Part shown: one piece after another, positions 1-7,474 of the stretch
Layout: the number at the start of each line of letters is the position of its first letter
How positions within the stretch are numbered: position 1 is the stretch's first letter
DNA from: Dehalococcoidia bacterium
GTDB taxonomy: Bacteria > Chloroflexota > Dehalococcoidia > Lucifugimonadales > Lucifugimonadaceae
Direction: 5' to 3'
DNA length: 23,063 nucleotides
Assembly: GCA_012270805.1 (NCBI GenBank)
Contig: JAAXHR010000398.1
Location: 1-23,063, forward strand
Position numbers and translations under genes: made by a program
Notes under the pieces: model-generated
What the model was told of the DNA's origin: nothing
What the model saw: only the letters and a program-made list of their open reading frames with translations
Database searches by the model: none

Positions 1-206
1 ATCACCTGGTTGCCTAGCGTCAGCAAATCACCATAGTTGTCGGAGATCTCCGGCACTGTACCCAAGCCAAGGAACGCGCCACTCAACAGTATCAGGACGA
101 TGATGAAGTAATCGAACATCGGGTTCGACACGATGCGGTTCGCGATCCGTGGCAGACCACGATTTGTTGATTCGTCTGGAAGGTGCTCAGTCTCTTGCAT
201 GTCCAT
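1..206 (-). CDS. Voltage-gated-type ion channel, N-terminal fragment (runs off left edge)
   Basis: Only the first 68 codons are in the window. The protein begins MDMQETEHLPDEST and then has a hydrophobic helix at residues 31-49 (FDYFIIVLILLSGAFLGLGT), followed by VPEISDNYGDLLTLGNQV. The pattern of an NP-x-F-x2-F-I-I helix, then G-L-x-T-x-P and a short acidic loop, is the S1 segment and S1-S2 linker of the Ion_trans family (bacterial NaChBac-like voltage-gated cation channels). The start at 206 is chosen because GGAAG lies 5 nt upstream of it; a second in-frame ATG is at 200. The sulfatase gene ends 34 bp upstream on the same strand, so the two may be co-transcribed. The pore and voltage sensor lie outside the window, so ion selectivity cannot be judged. 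Confidence 0.6.
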   Translation of the reverse strand, partial: MDMQETEHLPDESTNRGLPRIANRIVSNPMFDYFIIVLILLSGAFLGLGTVPEISDNYGDLLTLGNQV

Positions 207-240
207 CGAAACTTCCAGTTAGCGGAACGCGAATTAACGG

Positions 241-1926
241 TTAGTCACGAGCGTTAGCCGCCGCTCGAGTGAAGCCGCGCGGGATGATGTGGCCGTGCCC
301 ACGCATTTGGAAGGTCCCGTTAATGTTCAACCCCGGGAATTGCCAACTGCCACCTGCGCCGGGCGGCCAATCGACCGCCCCAGCGCGTTGCATCCATTCC
401 GCATACAGCGATGCCAACTCTGAAACGCGATCCGATTCACCCCCTGCGAGATTGTTCAGTTCCGTTCGGTCTTGCTCCAGGTTGTAGAGCTCCCAAGGCT
501 TTCCATGTTCCCGCACCAGCTTCCAACCACCCACACGGATCGCTTGATTACCCTCATGTTCCCATGCCAACGGACGTTGCTTCGACCAGCTTTCGTTGCC
601 CTCCAGCACCTCGCGGAAACTCTCGCCCTCGTGCGGCGTGATCTCGTGACCGCGGAACTCCATCGGATACTCGCCACCGCCAAGGTCGATGCAGAGTGCG
701 TTCAGATCCATGAGTTGGACGGGCGTGTGCGAGATTTTCCCCGCGCGCCCCCGTTCCGAAATGCCAGCTGGCCAGTTGATGATGAGCGGTGTAGCGATAC
801 CGCCTTCATGTGTCCAACGCTTGAACCGCTTGAACGGCGTGTTGCTTACGTTCGCCCACTGAGTGTCGTAGCTCATGTAGGTGTCGTCGCCGCCGGGCGT
901 TATGTCCAGCGAGTTGCCCACGCGCACTTCGCGGCCATCTCGGGTTAAAGGAACAACCCGCGATTCGTCCATGTTGTCGCGGTCTTCGCACAGGAATTCG
1001 GCGCATCCACCGTTGTCCGACAAGAATATGACGACGGTATCTCGTTCAACATCATTCGCTTTCAAGGCGTCGCAGATCTTGCCGATACCCTGGTCCATTC
1101 GCTCGACCTGTGCGGAGTAGACGGCCATTCGCATGCCTTCCCACTCCTTGTGCGTGGCGTCTTCCCACGCGGCTACCGTCTCGTCGCGCGGTGATATCTC
1201 CCACTTATCGTCCAACACGCCCGAAGCCTTTAAACGCTCGTGACGCGCCGTGCGGGTGGCATCCCATCCATCCGAATATTTACCGCGGTAGTTCTCGATG
1301 TTCTCCTCAAGGGCCTGCAGGGGCCAGTGCGGCGAGGTGTATGCCACGTGCAGGAAAAACGGACGGTCGTCGTTCTGAACATCATCGACCATCCTGACCG
1401 CGTGGTCAGTAATCATGTCAGTCAAGTAATCGGTGCCCGAAGCCTCGACTGCGATCCGATCGATGAAGAAACGCGAGTGATTGAAGTACCCGTTACCGCC
1501 CTCGAACCAAAACATCTGCTCGAAGCCGCGCTGCAACTGCGGATGTCCCTCGTCCGCGCGCTCGGGGTCTGATCCGCAATGCCACTTGCCGGATATGCCA
1601 GTGCGATAACCCGCATCGCGGAGCACCTCGGCAATTGTCACGCAACGATTGTTGAGGTATCCCTGATATGACGGCTCGCCCTCAATGTTGTTGCCCATGT
1701 GACCGACGCCAGTCTGGTGTGGGTTCAACCCGGTAAGAAGCGATGCGCGAGAAGGACAGCAACGCGCGGTGTTGTACATCTGCGAAAAGCGTATACCTTC
1801 GTTGGCGAGTCGGTCGAGGTTCGGCGTAGATATCTCACCGCCATAGCAACCGAGGTCGGAGTAACCCATATCGTCGGCAAGAATGAGGATGATGTTGGGA
1901 CGTTTTGGTGCATTGTCGTCGGGCAT
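241..1926 (-). CDS. Sulfatase (arylsulfatase-type, S1 family)
   Basis: This is a 561-residue enzyme of the alkaline phosphatase/sulfatase fold, which hydrolyses sulfate esters. Visible landmarks are the metal-binding start NIILILADDMGYSDLG (residues 11-26, D18 and D19), and the formylglycine signature CCPSR at 56-60, where C56 is the residue expected to be oxidised to formylglycine. GKWH follows at 113-116, SPHW at 198-201 and the second metal site DNGG at 304-307. Length is normal for the family. There is no signal peptide: the N-terminus MPDDNAPKRP leads straight into the first strand, so the enzyme is probably cytosolic. AGGAC 6 nt upstream supports the ATG at 1926. The substrate is unknown. 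No formylglycine-generating enzyme is in the window, so maturation must depend on a gene elsewhere. The divergent neighbour is a sugar-acid dehydratase family protein, which hints at a sulfated sugar substrate. Confidence 0.93.
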   Translation of the reverse strand: MPDDNAPKRPNIILILADDMGYSDLGCYGGEISTPNLDRLANEGIRFSQMYNTARCCPSRASLLTGLNPHQTGVGHMGNNIEGEPSYQGYLNNRCVTIAEVLRDAGYRTGISGKWHCGSDPERADEGHPQLQRGFEQMFWFEGGNGYFNHSRFFIDRIAVEASGTDYLTDMITDHAVRMVDDVQNDDRPFFLHVAYTSPHWPLQALEENIENYRGKYSDGWDATRTARHERLKASGVLDDKWEISPRDETVAAWEDATHKEWEGMRMAVYSAQVERMDQGIGKICDALKANDVERDTVVIFLSDNGGCAEFLCEDRDNMDESRVVPLTRDGREVRVGNSLDITPGGDDTYMSYDTQWANVSNTPFKRFKRWTHEGGIATPLIINWPAGISERGRAGKISHTPVQLMDLNALCIDLGGGEYPMEFRGHEITPHEGESFREVLEGNESWSKQRPLAWEHEGNQAIRVGGWKLVREHGKPWELYNLEQDRTELNNLAGGESDRVSELASLYAEWMQRAGAVDWPPGAGGSWQFPGLNINGTFQMRGHGHIIPRGFTRAAANARD

Positions 1927-2069
1927 GATTTGTCCTGTTGTTTTTGTGGCTTCTCGGTCACATTCGGCATCAAACAGAATAAATCGATTCTCACTTTCTC
2001 GGCAACGTCAGATACTCGCTCGCGCCTGTGGTATCAATTACTGCATACACCTTTCAGGAGGCAACAGTG

Positions 2070-3071
2070 ATGATGAGGATCGGCACACGCATCAGCCCAG
2101 ATTGGCTAGATCGTTCGGAAGACTTGCGTTTCTTAACTCAAATCGGCGTCGACGCGGTGGATATCACCATGGACATAGTTCCCGGATACTTGGAGTCCGG
2201 TGGGGCGGTGACTCGCGATGGCATGAAGATGGTAGTCGAAAAGCTCGGAGAGGCTGGGCAGGTCATCGAACGTGCTAACTGTCTTTCCGGACAGTTCCAC
2301 GATGCTTATCTCGGCGGACCCAACGCCGAGCAGCAAACTCGCAATGCCTGCATCAATGCAGAAATCTGCGCCGAGTTCGACATTCCGGTTTTGGGGGTGC
2401 AACCGTACGCACCAGGACTGAGCAATCCGAACTTACCCTCCATCATCGAGTACGTCGAAGGTCGAGGCGGATACAAACACGCCAAATTCGACCTTGAAGA
2501 AGCGTTGGCCACGCCCCGGGCTGCGGATGCTCCCGATGAGGAAGATCTTTGGGAGCGGCATATCAAGCACTATACGGCGATCTGCGAAGTTGCGGAACAG
2601 GGTGGCGTTAAGGTGGCGACGCACGGGAATGACCCGCCGGTGCCTATGCTCAACGGCTATCCGGGTATCATCAACTCGTTCGAATCGTTTGATCGACTGT
2701 TCAGCGAAGTCCCATCACCGTCGAACGGTATCACCTTCTGCGTCGGAACAAGATACGAGTCGGGCCAAAACATCTTTGAAGGCATCAAACACTTCGGCGA
2801 ACAGAACCGACTTTTCCACGTGCACTTCCGCAACGTAGTTGGGACGATCCCCGAAAACAAGGGATACATGGAAGTGATACCCGACGCGGGCGACCTGAAC
2901 ATGTACGAAGTCGCCAAGGCGCTATACGACGTCAACTACGAGGGCTGTATCGACTACGACCACATCATGCGCTTGACTACTGATGGGCCCGCTGGACGCG
3001 AGTACATCGCCTACTGCGTCGGGCACATGCGGGGCATCATTCAGTCGCTGGAGGCGACGGTTACAAATTGA
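2070..3071 (+). CDS. Mannonate dehydratase (UxuA)-family TIM-barrel protein
   Basis: This 333-residue protein resembles D-mannonate dehydratase, which converts D-mannonate to 2-keto-3-deoxygluconate using a divalent metal. The expected ligand set is visible: H185 in KVATHGNDPP (UxuA has HPDDPP), C224 in FCVGT, H252 in LFHVHFRNV, and D297-H298 in DYDHIM. The 5-prime half is less typical of characterised UxuA, so a related sugar acid is possible and I give no gene symbol. AGGAGG at 2056-2061 lies 8 nt before the ATG at 2070. A second ATG follows at 2073, and an upstream GTG at 2028 in frame lacks such a site. The gene is divergent from the sulfatase (143 bp between starts) and convergent with the solute-binding protein, with a single base between the two stop codons. 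Confidence 0.85.
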   Translation: MMRIGTRISPDWLDRSEDLRFLTQIGVDAVDITMDIVPGYLESGGAVTRDGMKMVVEKLGEAGQVIERANCLSGQFHDAYLGGPNAEQQTRNACINAEICAEFDIPVLGVQPYAPGLSNPNLPSIIEYVEGRGGYKHAKFDLEEALATPRAADAPDEEDLWERHIKHYTAICEVAEQGGVKVATHGNDPPVPMLNGYPGIINSFESFDRLFSEVPSPSNGITFCVGTRYESGQNIFEGIKHFGEQNRLFHVHFRNVVGTIPENKGYMEVIPDAGDLNMYEVAKALYDVNYEGCIDYDHIMRLTTDGPAGREYIAYCVGHMRGIIQSLEATVTN

Positions 3072-3072
3072 C

Positions 3073-4980
3073 CTATTGTGGCAATGTCCGCTCAGGAGCG
3101 GTTTTATCCATCCACACCTTGTGAAACGTTGAACCAGAGTACTTGGTATGATTTAGGTCGTGTACCCACGCCTGTACGAGAAAATCAACATGTGGCTCGT
3201 AGATTCCAAGTGGTATCACCAGAGCTTCGTCAAGCATGTGTTGTTCAATCTGTTCGTATTTTCGTTGTCGCACCGCATTGTCTGGCTCGGTCGCCGCGTC
3301 CGATAGCAATTGTTTGATCTCGGCCAATTCTTTAGGCAAACGTTCGCTTCCGAACGCATTCACGACCGCTTCAAGGGCCTGTTGCGGTAACGGATAATCG
3401 AGCGACGTGTGAACCGATGCGAGGTGTAGATTCTCGAGAGGTGGAGACAAAACGTCCTCACCATTTTCGTTCTCTATGAATTCGTACTCTCGAACCTCGA
3501 CATCAAAATCAAGAACCGTCTTCCACGATTGAAACACAGAGTCCACGTGGTCTAGCAGAAAATCGAAGACATAAACGTAGTAGAACGTTTCCACTTCATC
3601 ACCGGGCGCGTTTTCCAACGAGTCTTCCCAGTCTTCCTTTGCTCCTTTCGCGTCAAACTGGTATCCCGAAACATTCGATCCAAAAGGTGCAACGGATTCT
3701 GGCACGATGCGATTCAGCTCTTCCGCGTCGAATTCTACTCCGGCAGATCGTGCCAAGGCCACTCTGAACTGCCGGTTATCAAACGGCGCGTGTGCAGGGT
3801 TTAACACAATGAACTCAGTCCATGGAGCCGCGCGCATTCGCCGAATGTTCGGGCCATCAGACATTGCTTGAGTATCGTGTTTTACGCCAGCATCGGCAAT
3901 TCCTATATCGAGGTCACCTGCCAGGATGTTTTCCAGTTGTCTGACAGATGTGCCACTGTATCGCCACAGGTCAGGATACACTCTCGCGATGATCCCATCT
4001 AAATGGGATACGCGATCCCAGAAATGCTCGTTCCTCTTCAACACGCATCGTGTTTCTCCTGCTAAGCTATCTATTGTCGCCTCAATTTTGACATACTCCG
4101 TCAACTTGAATGGGCCGGCACCGACCGGCAATTCACCCAGTTCACGCCCTGTATTCACGACAGCACCTGTAGAATCGTTAACCCAAACATCGTTCCATCG
4201 TTCGGTGTTTTCACGCTTTAGCACTGACGCGACTGGATCGGCAAGTAATGTGAGAAACTCAGGCCTAGGTTCCTGTAACCGCACGATCAAGTGACGGTCA
4301 TCGACGACTTCTACACCTATCAGATCGCTCGAGTAAGCATTCGCGACTGCCCCCGCACCTTCGATCGCTCCAAGAGCGTATACAGCGCGTCCGTCCCAAA
4401 CGGATTTTCGAAGTGACCTTTCCCAACTCCATTTGACGTCTGATGCCCTTAATGGGCTCCCGTCGCTGAATTTCAACCCTTTTTTCAGAGTGAATTCGTA
4501 AGTTAGACCATCATCCGTGACTGAATAGTTATCTGCCAAAGCAGTAGATAAACCAATTTCTTCGTTCTCCGTTATCATCATTAACCCTGCGTGGATCTCG
4601 CTAACAAGATTCAATTCCAGTGAACCTTTGCTAGCTTTCGAGAGGGTTGCGGCATCGATGGCTGGATCTGGGATTCCGCAGCTGAACGTATCAATCACGA
4701 GCGTCCCACTTTCGCGCGCAGATTCCGTTACCAGTCGTGTACGCGAACGATCATCTAAAGCACTTTGCACAGGTTCCAACACATCAACACCGCTAAATTT
4801 CGCGATTTCCGTCTCGGGGACCGGCTCATCTTGGATGGATTCGTCACATGCTGAAACTATAACGATAATAATCGACAATAGCATTGCATACAAGATTAAA
4901 TCTAAGTGACGATGTTTTGAAGGAATTGTCACCGAGTACAGTGGGTTATACGAATCAAGATACTGTTGGCATTTCAACAT
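3073..4980 (-). CDS. ABC transporter solute-binding lipoprotein, family 5 (peptide/oligosaccharide type)
   Basis: From the ATG at 4980 the product is 635 residues. It shows the SBP_bac_5 fold signatures: TYEFTLKKGLKFSDGSPL with ASDVKWSWERS (the family hallmark), then GAGPFKLTEY, and a C-terminal KYEQIEQHMLDEALVIPLG segment. The N-terminus is a lipoprotein signal: a basic KHRH stretch, a hydrophobic run and the lipobox VSAC, with C45 as the lipidated residue. A GTG at 4932 would give a more standard 28-residue signal, so the start is uncertain; neither start has a strong ribosome site. It is an orphan: no permease or ATPase genes are adjacent. Ligands of this family include peptides, nickel, and oligosaccharides, and none can be chosen from sequence. 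Local base composition is AT-rich relative to the flanks. Confidence 0.88.
   Translation of the reverse strand: MLKCQQYLDSYNPLYSVTIPSKHRHLDLILYAMLLSIIIVIVSACDESIQDEPVPETEIAKFSGVDVLEPVQSALDDRSRTRLVTESARESGTLVIDTFSCGIPDPAIDAATLSKASKGSLELNLVSEIHAGLMMITENEEIGLSTALADNYSVTDDGLTYEFTLKKGLKFSDGSPLRASDVKWSWERSLRKSVWDGRAVYALGAIEGAGAVANAYSSDLIGVEVVDDRHLIVRLQEPRPEFLTLLADPVASVLKRENTERWNDVWVNDSTGAVVNTGRELGELPVGAGPFKLTEYVKIEATIDSLAGETRCVLKRNEHFWDRVSHLDGIIARVYPDLWRYSGTSVRQLENILAGDLDIGIADAGVKHDTQAMSDGPNIRRMRAAPWTEFIVLNPAHAPFDNRQFRVALARSAGVEFDAEELNRIVPESVAPFGSNVSGYQFDAKGAKEDWEDSLENAPGDEVETFYYVYVFDFLLDHVDSVFQSWKTVLDFDVEVREYEFIENENGEDVLSPPLENLHLASVHTSLDYPLPQQALEAVVNAFGSERLPKELAEIKQLLSDAATEPDNAVRQRKYEQIEQHMLDEALVIPLGIYEPHVDFLVQAWVHDLNHTKYSGSTFHKVWMDKTAPERTLPQ
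3088..3105 (+). terminator. Intrinsic terminator candidate after the UxuA-like gene
   Basis: CCGCT-CAGG-AGCGG forms a 5-bp GC-rich hairpin with a tetraloop, followed directly by TTTTAT. It begins 16 bp after the stop codon of the plus-strand gene. It lies inside the last codons of the convergent solute-binding protein gene, so these bases serve both functions. Confidence 0.55.
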
Positions 4981-5010
4981 GTTTACGAATCTTCGCCTAT
5001 CGCGCTTGCA

Positions 5011-5040
5011 CTGATAACTTCGATGTGTCAAAAGTATAAA
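5011..5040 (+). promoter_or_regulatory. Candidate sigma-70-like promoter for the small secreted peptide gene
   Basis: CTGATA (5011-5016) and TATAAA (5035-5040) are separated by 18 bp. This gives a 4-of-6 match at -35 and a good -10, upstream of a strong ribosome site. It sits between the divergent solute-binding protein gene and the peptide gene. The evidence is motif similarity only. Confidence 0.3.
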
Positions 5041-5080
5041 ACTACCTCAACCAACCACAAAGATCGACAGGAGGTCATGA

Positions 5081-5224
5081 ATGACTAGCTCTATGAAATT
5101 CAGTGTCATAGGTGTGGTAGCTCTGATGCTTGGACTGATTTGGTTTAGTGCGCCAAATCCAGTGGAGGCGGCAAATGATACGACTGTTTCAGCAAGCAAT
5201 GAACTCATAGATCCAAAATGTTGA
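5081..5224 (+). CDS. Small secreted peptide gene, 5-prime part (47 codons, ends at TGA)
   Basis: The frame opens with an excellent ribosome site, AGGAGG at 5069-5074, 6 nt before the ATG at 5081. An earlier ATG at 5077 gives only three codons. The product begins MTSSMKFSVIGVVALMLGLI and has a clear Sec signal: a single lysine, a hydrophobic core (residues 8-23), and a probable cleavage site after VEA (28-30). The predicted mature part is just ANDTTVSASNELIDPKC before TGA. The frame continues uninterrupted after that TGA for another 69 sense codons, so this is either the front half of a broken gene, a separate leader-like peptide, or a recoded gene. I do not recognise the family. Confidence 0.6.
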   Translation: MTSSMKFSVIGVVALMLGLIWFSAPNPVEAANDTTVSASNELIDPKC

Positions 5225-5227
5225 GCG

Positions 5228-5434
5228 GTGAGCAATGATGAAGCGCACGCTTTGGATAACAATAACTCTTCTGCATATTTCATCGACTACGAAGATTCCG
5301 ATGAAGAAATGATCGAAGATCCAACTTGCCGAGGCACATGTGTCAAGTGGGGGCTACACCCGGTGCATCTTGGTTACGTATGCTTGAAGACGAAATGGAA
5401 GTGTTACTACTACGGTAATTCTGGATCCGGTTGA
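5228..5434 (+). CDS. Cys-containing small protein, 3-prime part in the same frame after the TGA
   Basis: This stretch shares the reading frame of the preceding signal-peptide segment and begins 3 nt after its TGA. It could start at GTG 5228 by reinitiation, but there is no good ribosome site. The 68-residue product has an Asn/Ser-rich start, a strongly acidic linker (DYEDSDEEMIEDP), and a basic/aromatic C-terminus with four cysteines spaced C-x3-C-x13-C-x6-C, ending CYYYGNSGSG. If read through the TGA, the whole protein would be 117 residues: signal peptide, acidic spacer, then a disulfide-type C-terminal domain. That architecture is coherent for a secreted protein, and without readthrough this half would lack any export signal. 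The family is not recognised. Confidence 0.45.
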   Translation: MSNDEAHALDNNNSSAYFIDYEDSDEEMIEDPTCRGTCVKWGLHPVHLGYVCLKTKWKCYYYGNSGSG

Positions 5435-5514
5435 TAGCTACTTCAAAACGTCTGTTTTCACCGGGCTATTCGGGTGTTTGCTGTAGTGCTGACAATGCTC
5501 CCACAAATCGGCAT

Positions 5515-6693
5515 TTACCCGAAAAATCCCGGAAACCACTCGCGCTTCAGGTTGAGCCCGAATCCCGGTTCGGCACTGGGTTTGAGTTTGCCCTCGAACG
5601 GTGCCACCGTTCCCGGCAACCGGTCCTTTTCGTGGAGCGGCACGCCGGGTTCGGTCATCACGGGTCCGCTACATTCGATCATGGGAACGGCGGCCAGTCC
5701 ATAGCAGGCGTGCTGACCGTAAGCAGTGCCGCCGCTACCATGCGGTATCACCGATAGACCTGCCGATTCGGCGACGTGGCAGATCTTGATTAACGGTGTC
5801 AACCCGCCACACCAGATAATGTCGGGCTGCAAGATATCGACCAGTCCCTCTTTAGCGGCGTGGAAGAACGGGTATATTCCGTACCAGTGCTCGCCGCTAG
5901 CCAGCGTCTGCCAAGGCACGCGCGTCCGAAAACGCTCGTACTCGTCTAACGTGTCGGGAAGGAACGCGTCTTCGAGCCATTTGAGGTTGTATGGACGTAG
6001 TCTCTCCGCCGTCCTCACGGCGGTTTCGACATCCAGGCCCATCCAGAAGTCGAGCATCAACTCGGCATCTGGCCCGACCAGTTCGCGAGCTTCTGCAATC
6101 TCCTCCTCAAGGCGGTTGATGCCCTCGATGCCATCCGGGGGTCCGTAGGGACTGAATCGTTTGAAGTTTTTGAAGCCAAGTTTCTTCTGCCACCAAGTGT
6201 CGTTGCCGGTGGAGTAGAGCGGCTTGAGGATGTCAGTGCTTCCGCCGAGGAGGCTGTAAACGGGTTTTTCGAGGAGTTTGCCTTTGGCATCCCAGATCGC
6301 GAGGTCGACCGCGGCGATTGCGTACGCGACAAGTGCGTTGGTGCCGAAGCCGGAAGTGACGCGAATCATCAGATCGTATAGCGTCTCGGTTGACATGACG
6401 TCGCGCCCCTCAATCGTAGGTGCGAGGTAGTCGTCGATAAGCGACGCGGTCGTGCGCCCGTGGTCGGTGAAACCGAAACCCCATGTGCCGTCCTCTAAAG
6501 TCACAACGCAACCGACATCGCGATCGCCGCCGGGCGTCCTGCGACTGAACGCGAAGTCCGGATCTTTCGTGTAACGCCGCAACGGCGTAGCCTGCGCGTT
6601 GAGATCGCTGCGCGATGGACCAGGACGCGGAACCGTCATGGGTTTCAAACGCGGGTAGTTCACCTTGGTCGCTTCTACGGAGACTATCTTCAT
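5515..6693 (-). CDS. Enolase-superfamily sugar acid dehydratase (L-rhamnonate dehydratase-like)
   Basis: This is a 392-residue member of the mandelate racemase/muconate-lactonizing group of the enolase superfamily, which dehydrates sugar acids to 2-keto-3-deoxy acids with Mg2+. Expected residues are present: metal ligands D215 (LMLDFWMG), E241 (KWLEDAF) and E268 (SGEHWYG), plus the catalytic His-Asp pair D291 (LQPDIIWCGG) and H318 (IPHGSGG). The second-strand motif reads KRFSPYGPPDG rather than K-x-K, as in the rhamnonate dehydratase branch, and the C-terminal EPGFGLNL also fits. The exact substrate (rhamnonate, fuconate, mannonate or other) cannot be fixed. GAGGTG upstream of the ATG at 6693 decides the start. 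It lies 34 bp downstream of nth on the same strand. Confidence 0.88.
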   Translation of the reverse strand: MKIVSVEATKVNYPRLKPMTVPRPGPSRSDLNAQATPLRRYTKDPDFAFSRRTPGGDRDVGCVVTLEDGTWGFGFTDHGRTTASLIDDYLAPTIEGRDVMSTETLYDLMIRVTSGFGTNALVAYAIAAVDLAIWDAKGKLLEKPVYSLLGGSTDILKPLYSTGNDTWWQKKLGFKNFKRFSPYGPPDGIEGINRLEEEIAEARELVGPDAELMLDFWMGLDVETAVRTAERLRPYNLKWLEDAFLPDTLDEYERFRTRVPWQTLASGEHWYGIYPFFHAAKEGLVDILQPDIIWCGGLTPLIKICHVAESAGLSVIPHGSGGTAYGQHACYGLAAVPMIECSGPVMTEPGVPLHEKDRLPGTVAPFEGKLKPSAEPGFGLNLKREWFPGFFG

Positions 6694-6727
6694 GATTTCA
6701 CCTCGTCGCACATATGCTACTAAGCAC

Positions 6728-7387
6728 TCACACCATGCTTGATGGACAATCCGTGGACAACGGGCACGTTTCACACAACGGTCTGCGCGCTTTGCAGGTC
6801 TGACGACCATGCGTAATCATCTGCATGTGAAGCTGGAAACGATGTTCTGGTCGAACTTGACGCTCCATGATCTCATGCGCCGCGTCAGCGGTCGTCTTCT
6901 CTTCGATCAATCCCAATCGCTTCGAAACGCGGTGGATGTGCGTATCGACTGGGAATGCTGGCATCCCCAGCGCGAACACCATTACTACCGCGGCCGTCTT
7001 AGGTCCTACTCCGGGGAGTTCCACCAACCATTTGCGGGCATCCTCCAGCCCGTAATCCTTCAAAAATTCGATCTCCAACTCTCCGTGACGTTCTAGTATC
7101 GAGGCAAGAATGTCCTTAATCCGCTTCGATTTCTGATTCGACATTCCCCCGTGGAAAATGGCATCAGCGATCAACTGCTGATCGGCTACCATCACCTCTT
7201 CCCATGTCGGAATCGTTTCTCGCAGTCGAATGAACGCGCGCTCTGCGTTCAGGTCCGACGTGTGCTGAGTCAAGACGGTGAAAATTAGCTCGTCAAGCGC
7301 GTTATAGCGTGGCGTCTGCTCGAATTCGCCGTAGATCGCGGCTAGCCGTTCGATGATGGTTTCAGGCGACATACGGCTATTTTGCAT
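6728..7387 (-). CDS. nth: Endonuclease III (base-excision repair DNA glycosylase/AP lyase)
   Basis: The product is 219 residues from ATG 7387. It removes oxidised pyrimidines and cleaves the abasic site. The helix-hairpin-helix LPGVGPKTA (124-132) carries the catalytic lysine K130, and the catalytic aspartate is D148 in FPVDTHIHRV. The C-terminal 4Fe-4S loop C198-x6-C205-x2-C208-x5-C214 is complete. Start choice is uncertain: ATG 7372 and GTG 7405 are alternatives and none has a convincing ribosome site. The gene lies between the polyprenyl synthase gene (87 bp) and the enolase gene (34 bp), all on the minus strand. Confidence 0.93.
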   Translation of the reverse strand: MQNSRMSPETIIERLAAIYGEFEQTPRYNALDELIFTVLTQHTSDLNAERAFIRLRETIPTWEEVMVADQQLIADAIFHGGMSNQKSKRIKDILASILERHGELEIEFLKDYGLEDARKWLVELPGVGPKTAAVVMVFALGMPAFPVDTHIHRVSKRLGLIEEKTTADAAHEIMERQVRPEHRFQLHMQMITHGRQTCKARRPLCETCPLSTDCPSSMV

Positions 7388-7474
7388 CGAACCGCAATCC
7401 GACACACTCGGCCGATACGCGAGTTAGGGGCAATACATCCGACTCGGGCTGTTGAGTCGCGACCGATAGGTCGG

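Noticed and set aside
472..948. A 158-codon plus-strand open frame opposite the sulfatase gene
   Set aside because: It is wholly inside a gene with clear active-site motifs on the other strand, and its translation shows no recognisable family.
5222..5252. Selenocysteine codon with a SECIS element as the favoured explanation for the TGA
   Set aside because: The hairpin has only a 2- to 4-nt loop, there is no known selenoprotein family match, and no sel genes are visible; kept only as one possibility in the findings.
5238..5312. An alternate-frame short peptide beginning MKRTLWITITLL after the TGA
   Set aside because: It looks faintly like a signal peptide but ends after about 25 codons, has no good ribosome site and overlaps the better-supported frame.
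5474..5500. Hairpin after the small peptide gene and before the end of the enolase gene as a bidirectional terminator
   Set aside because: The stem has a mismatch after four pairs and no T-run on either side.
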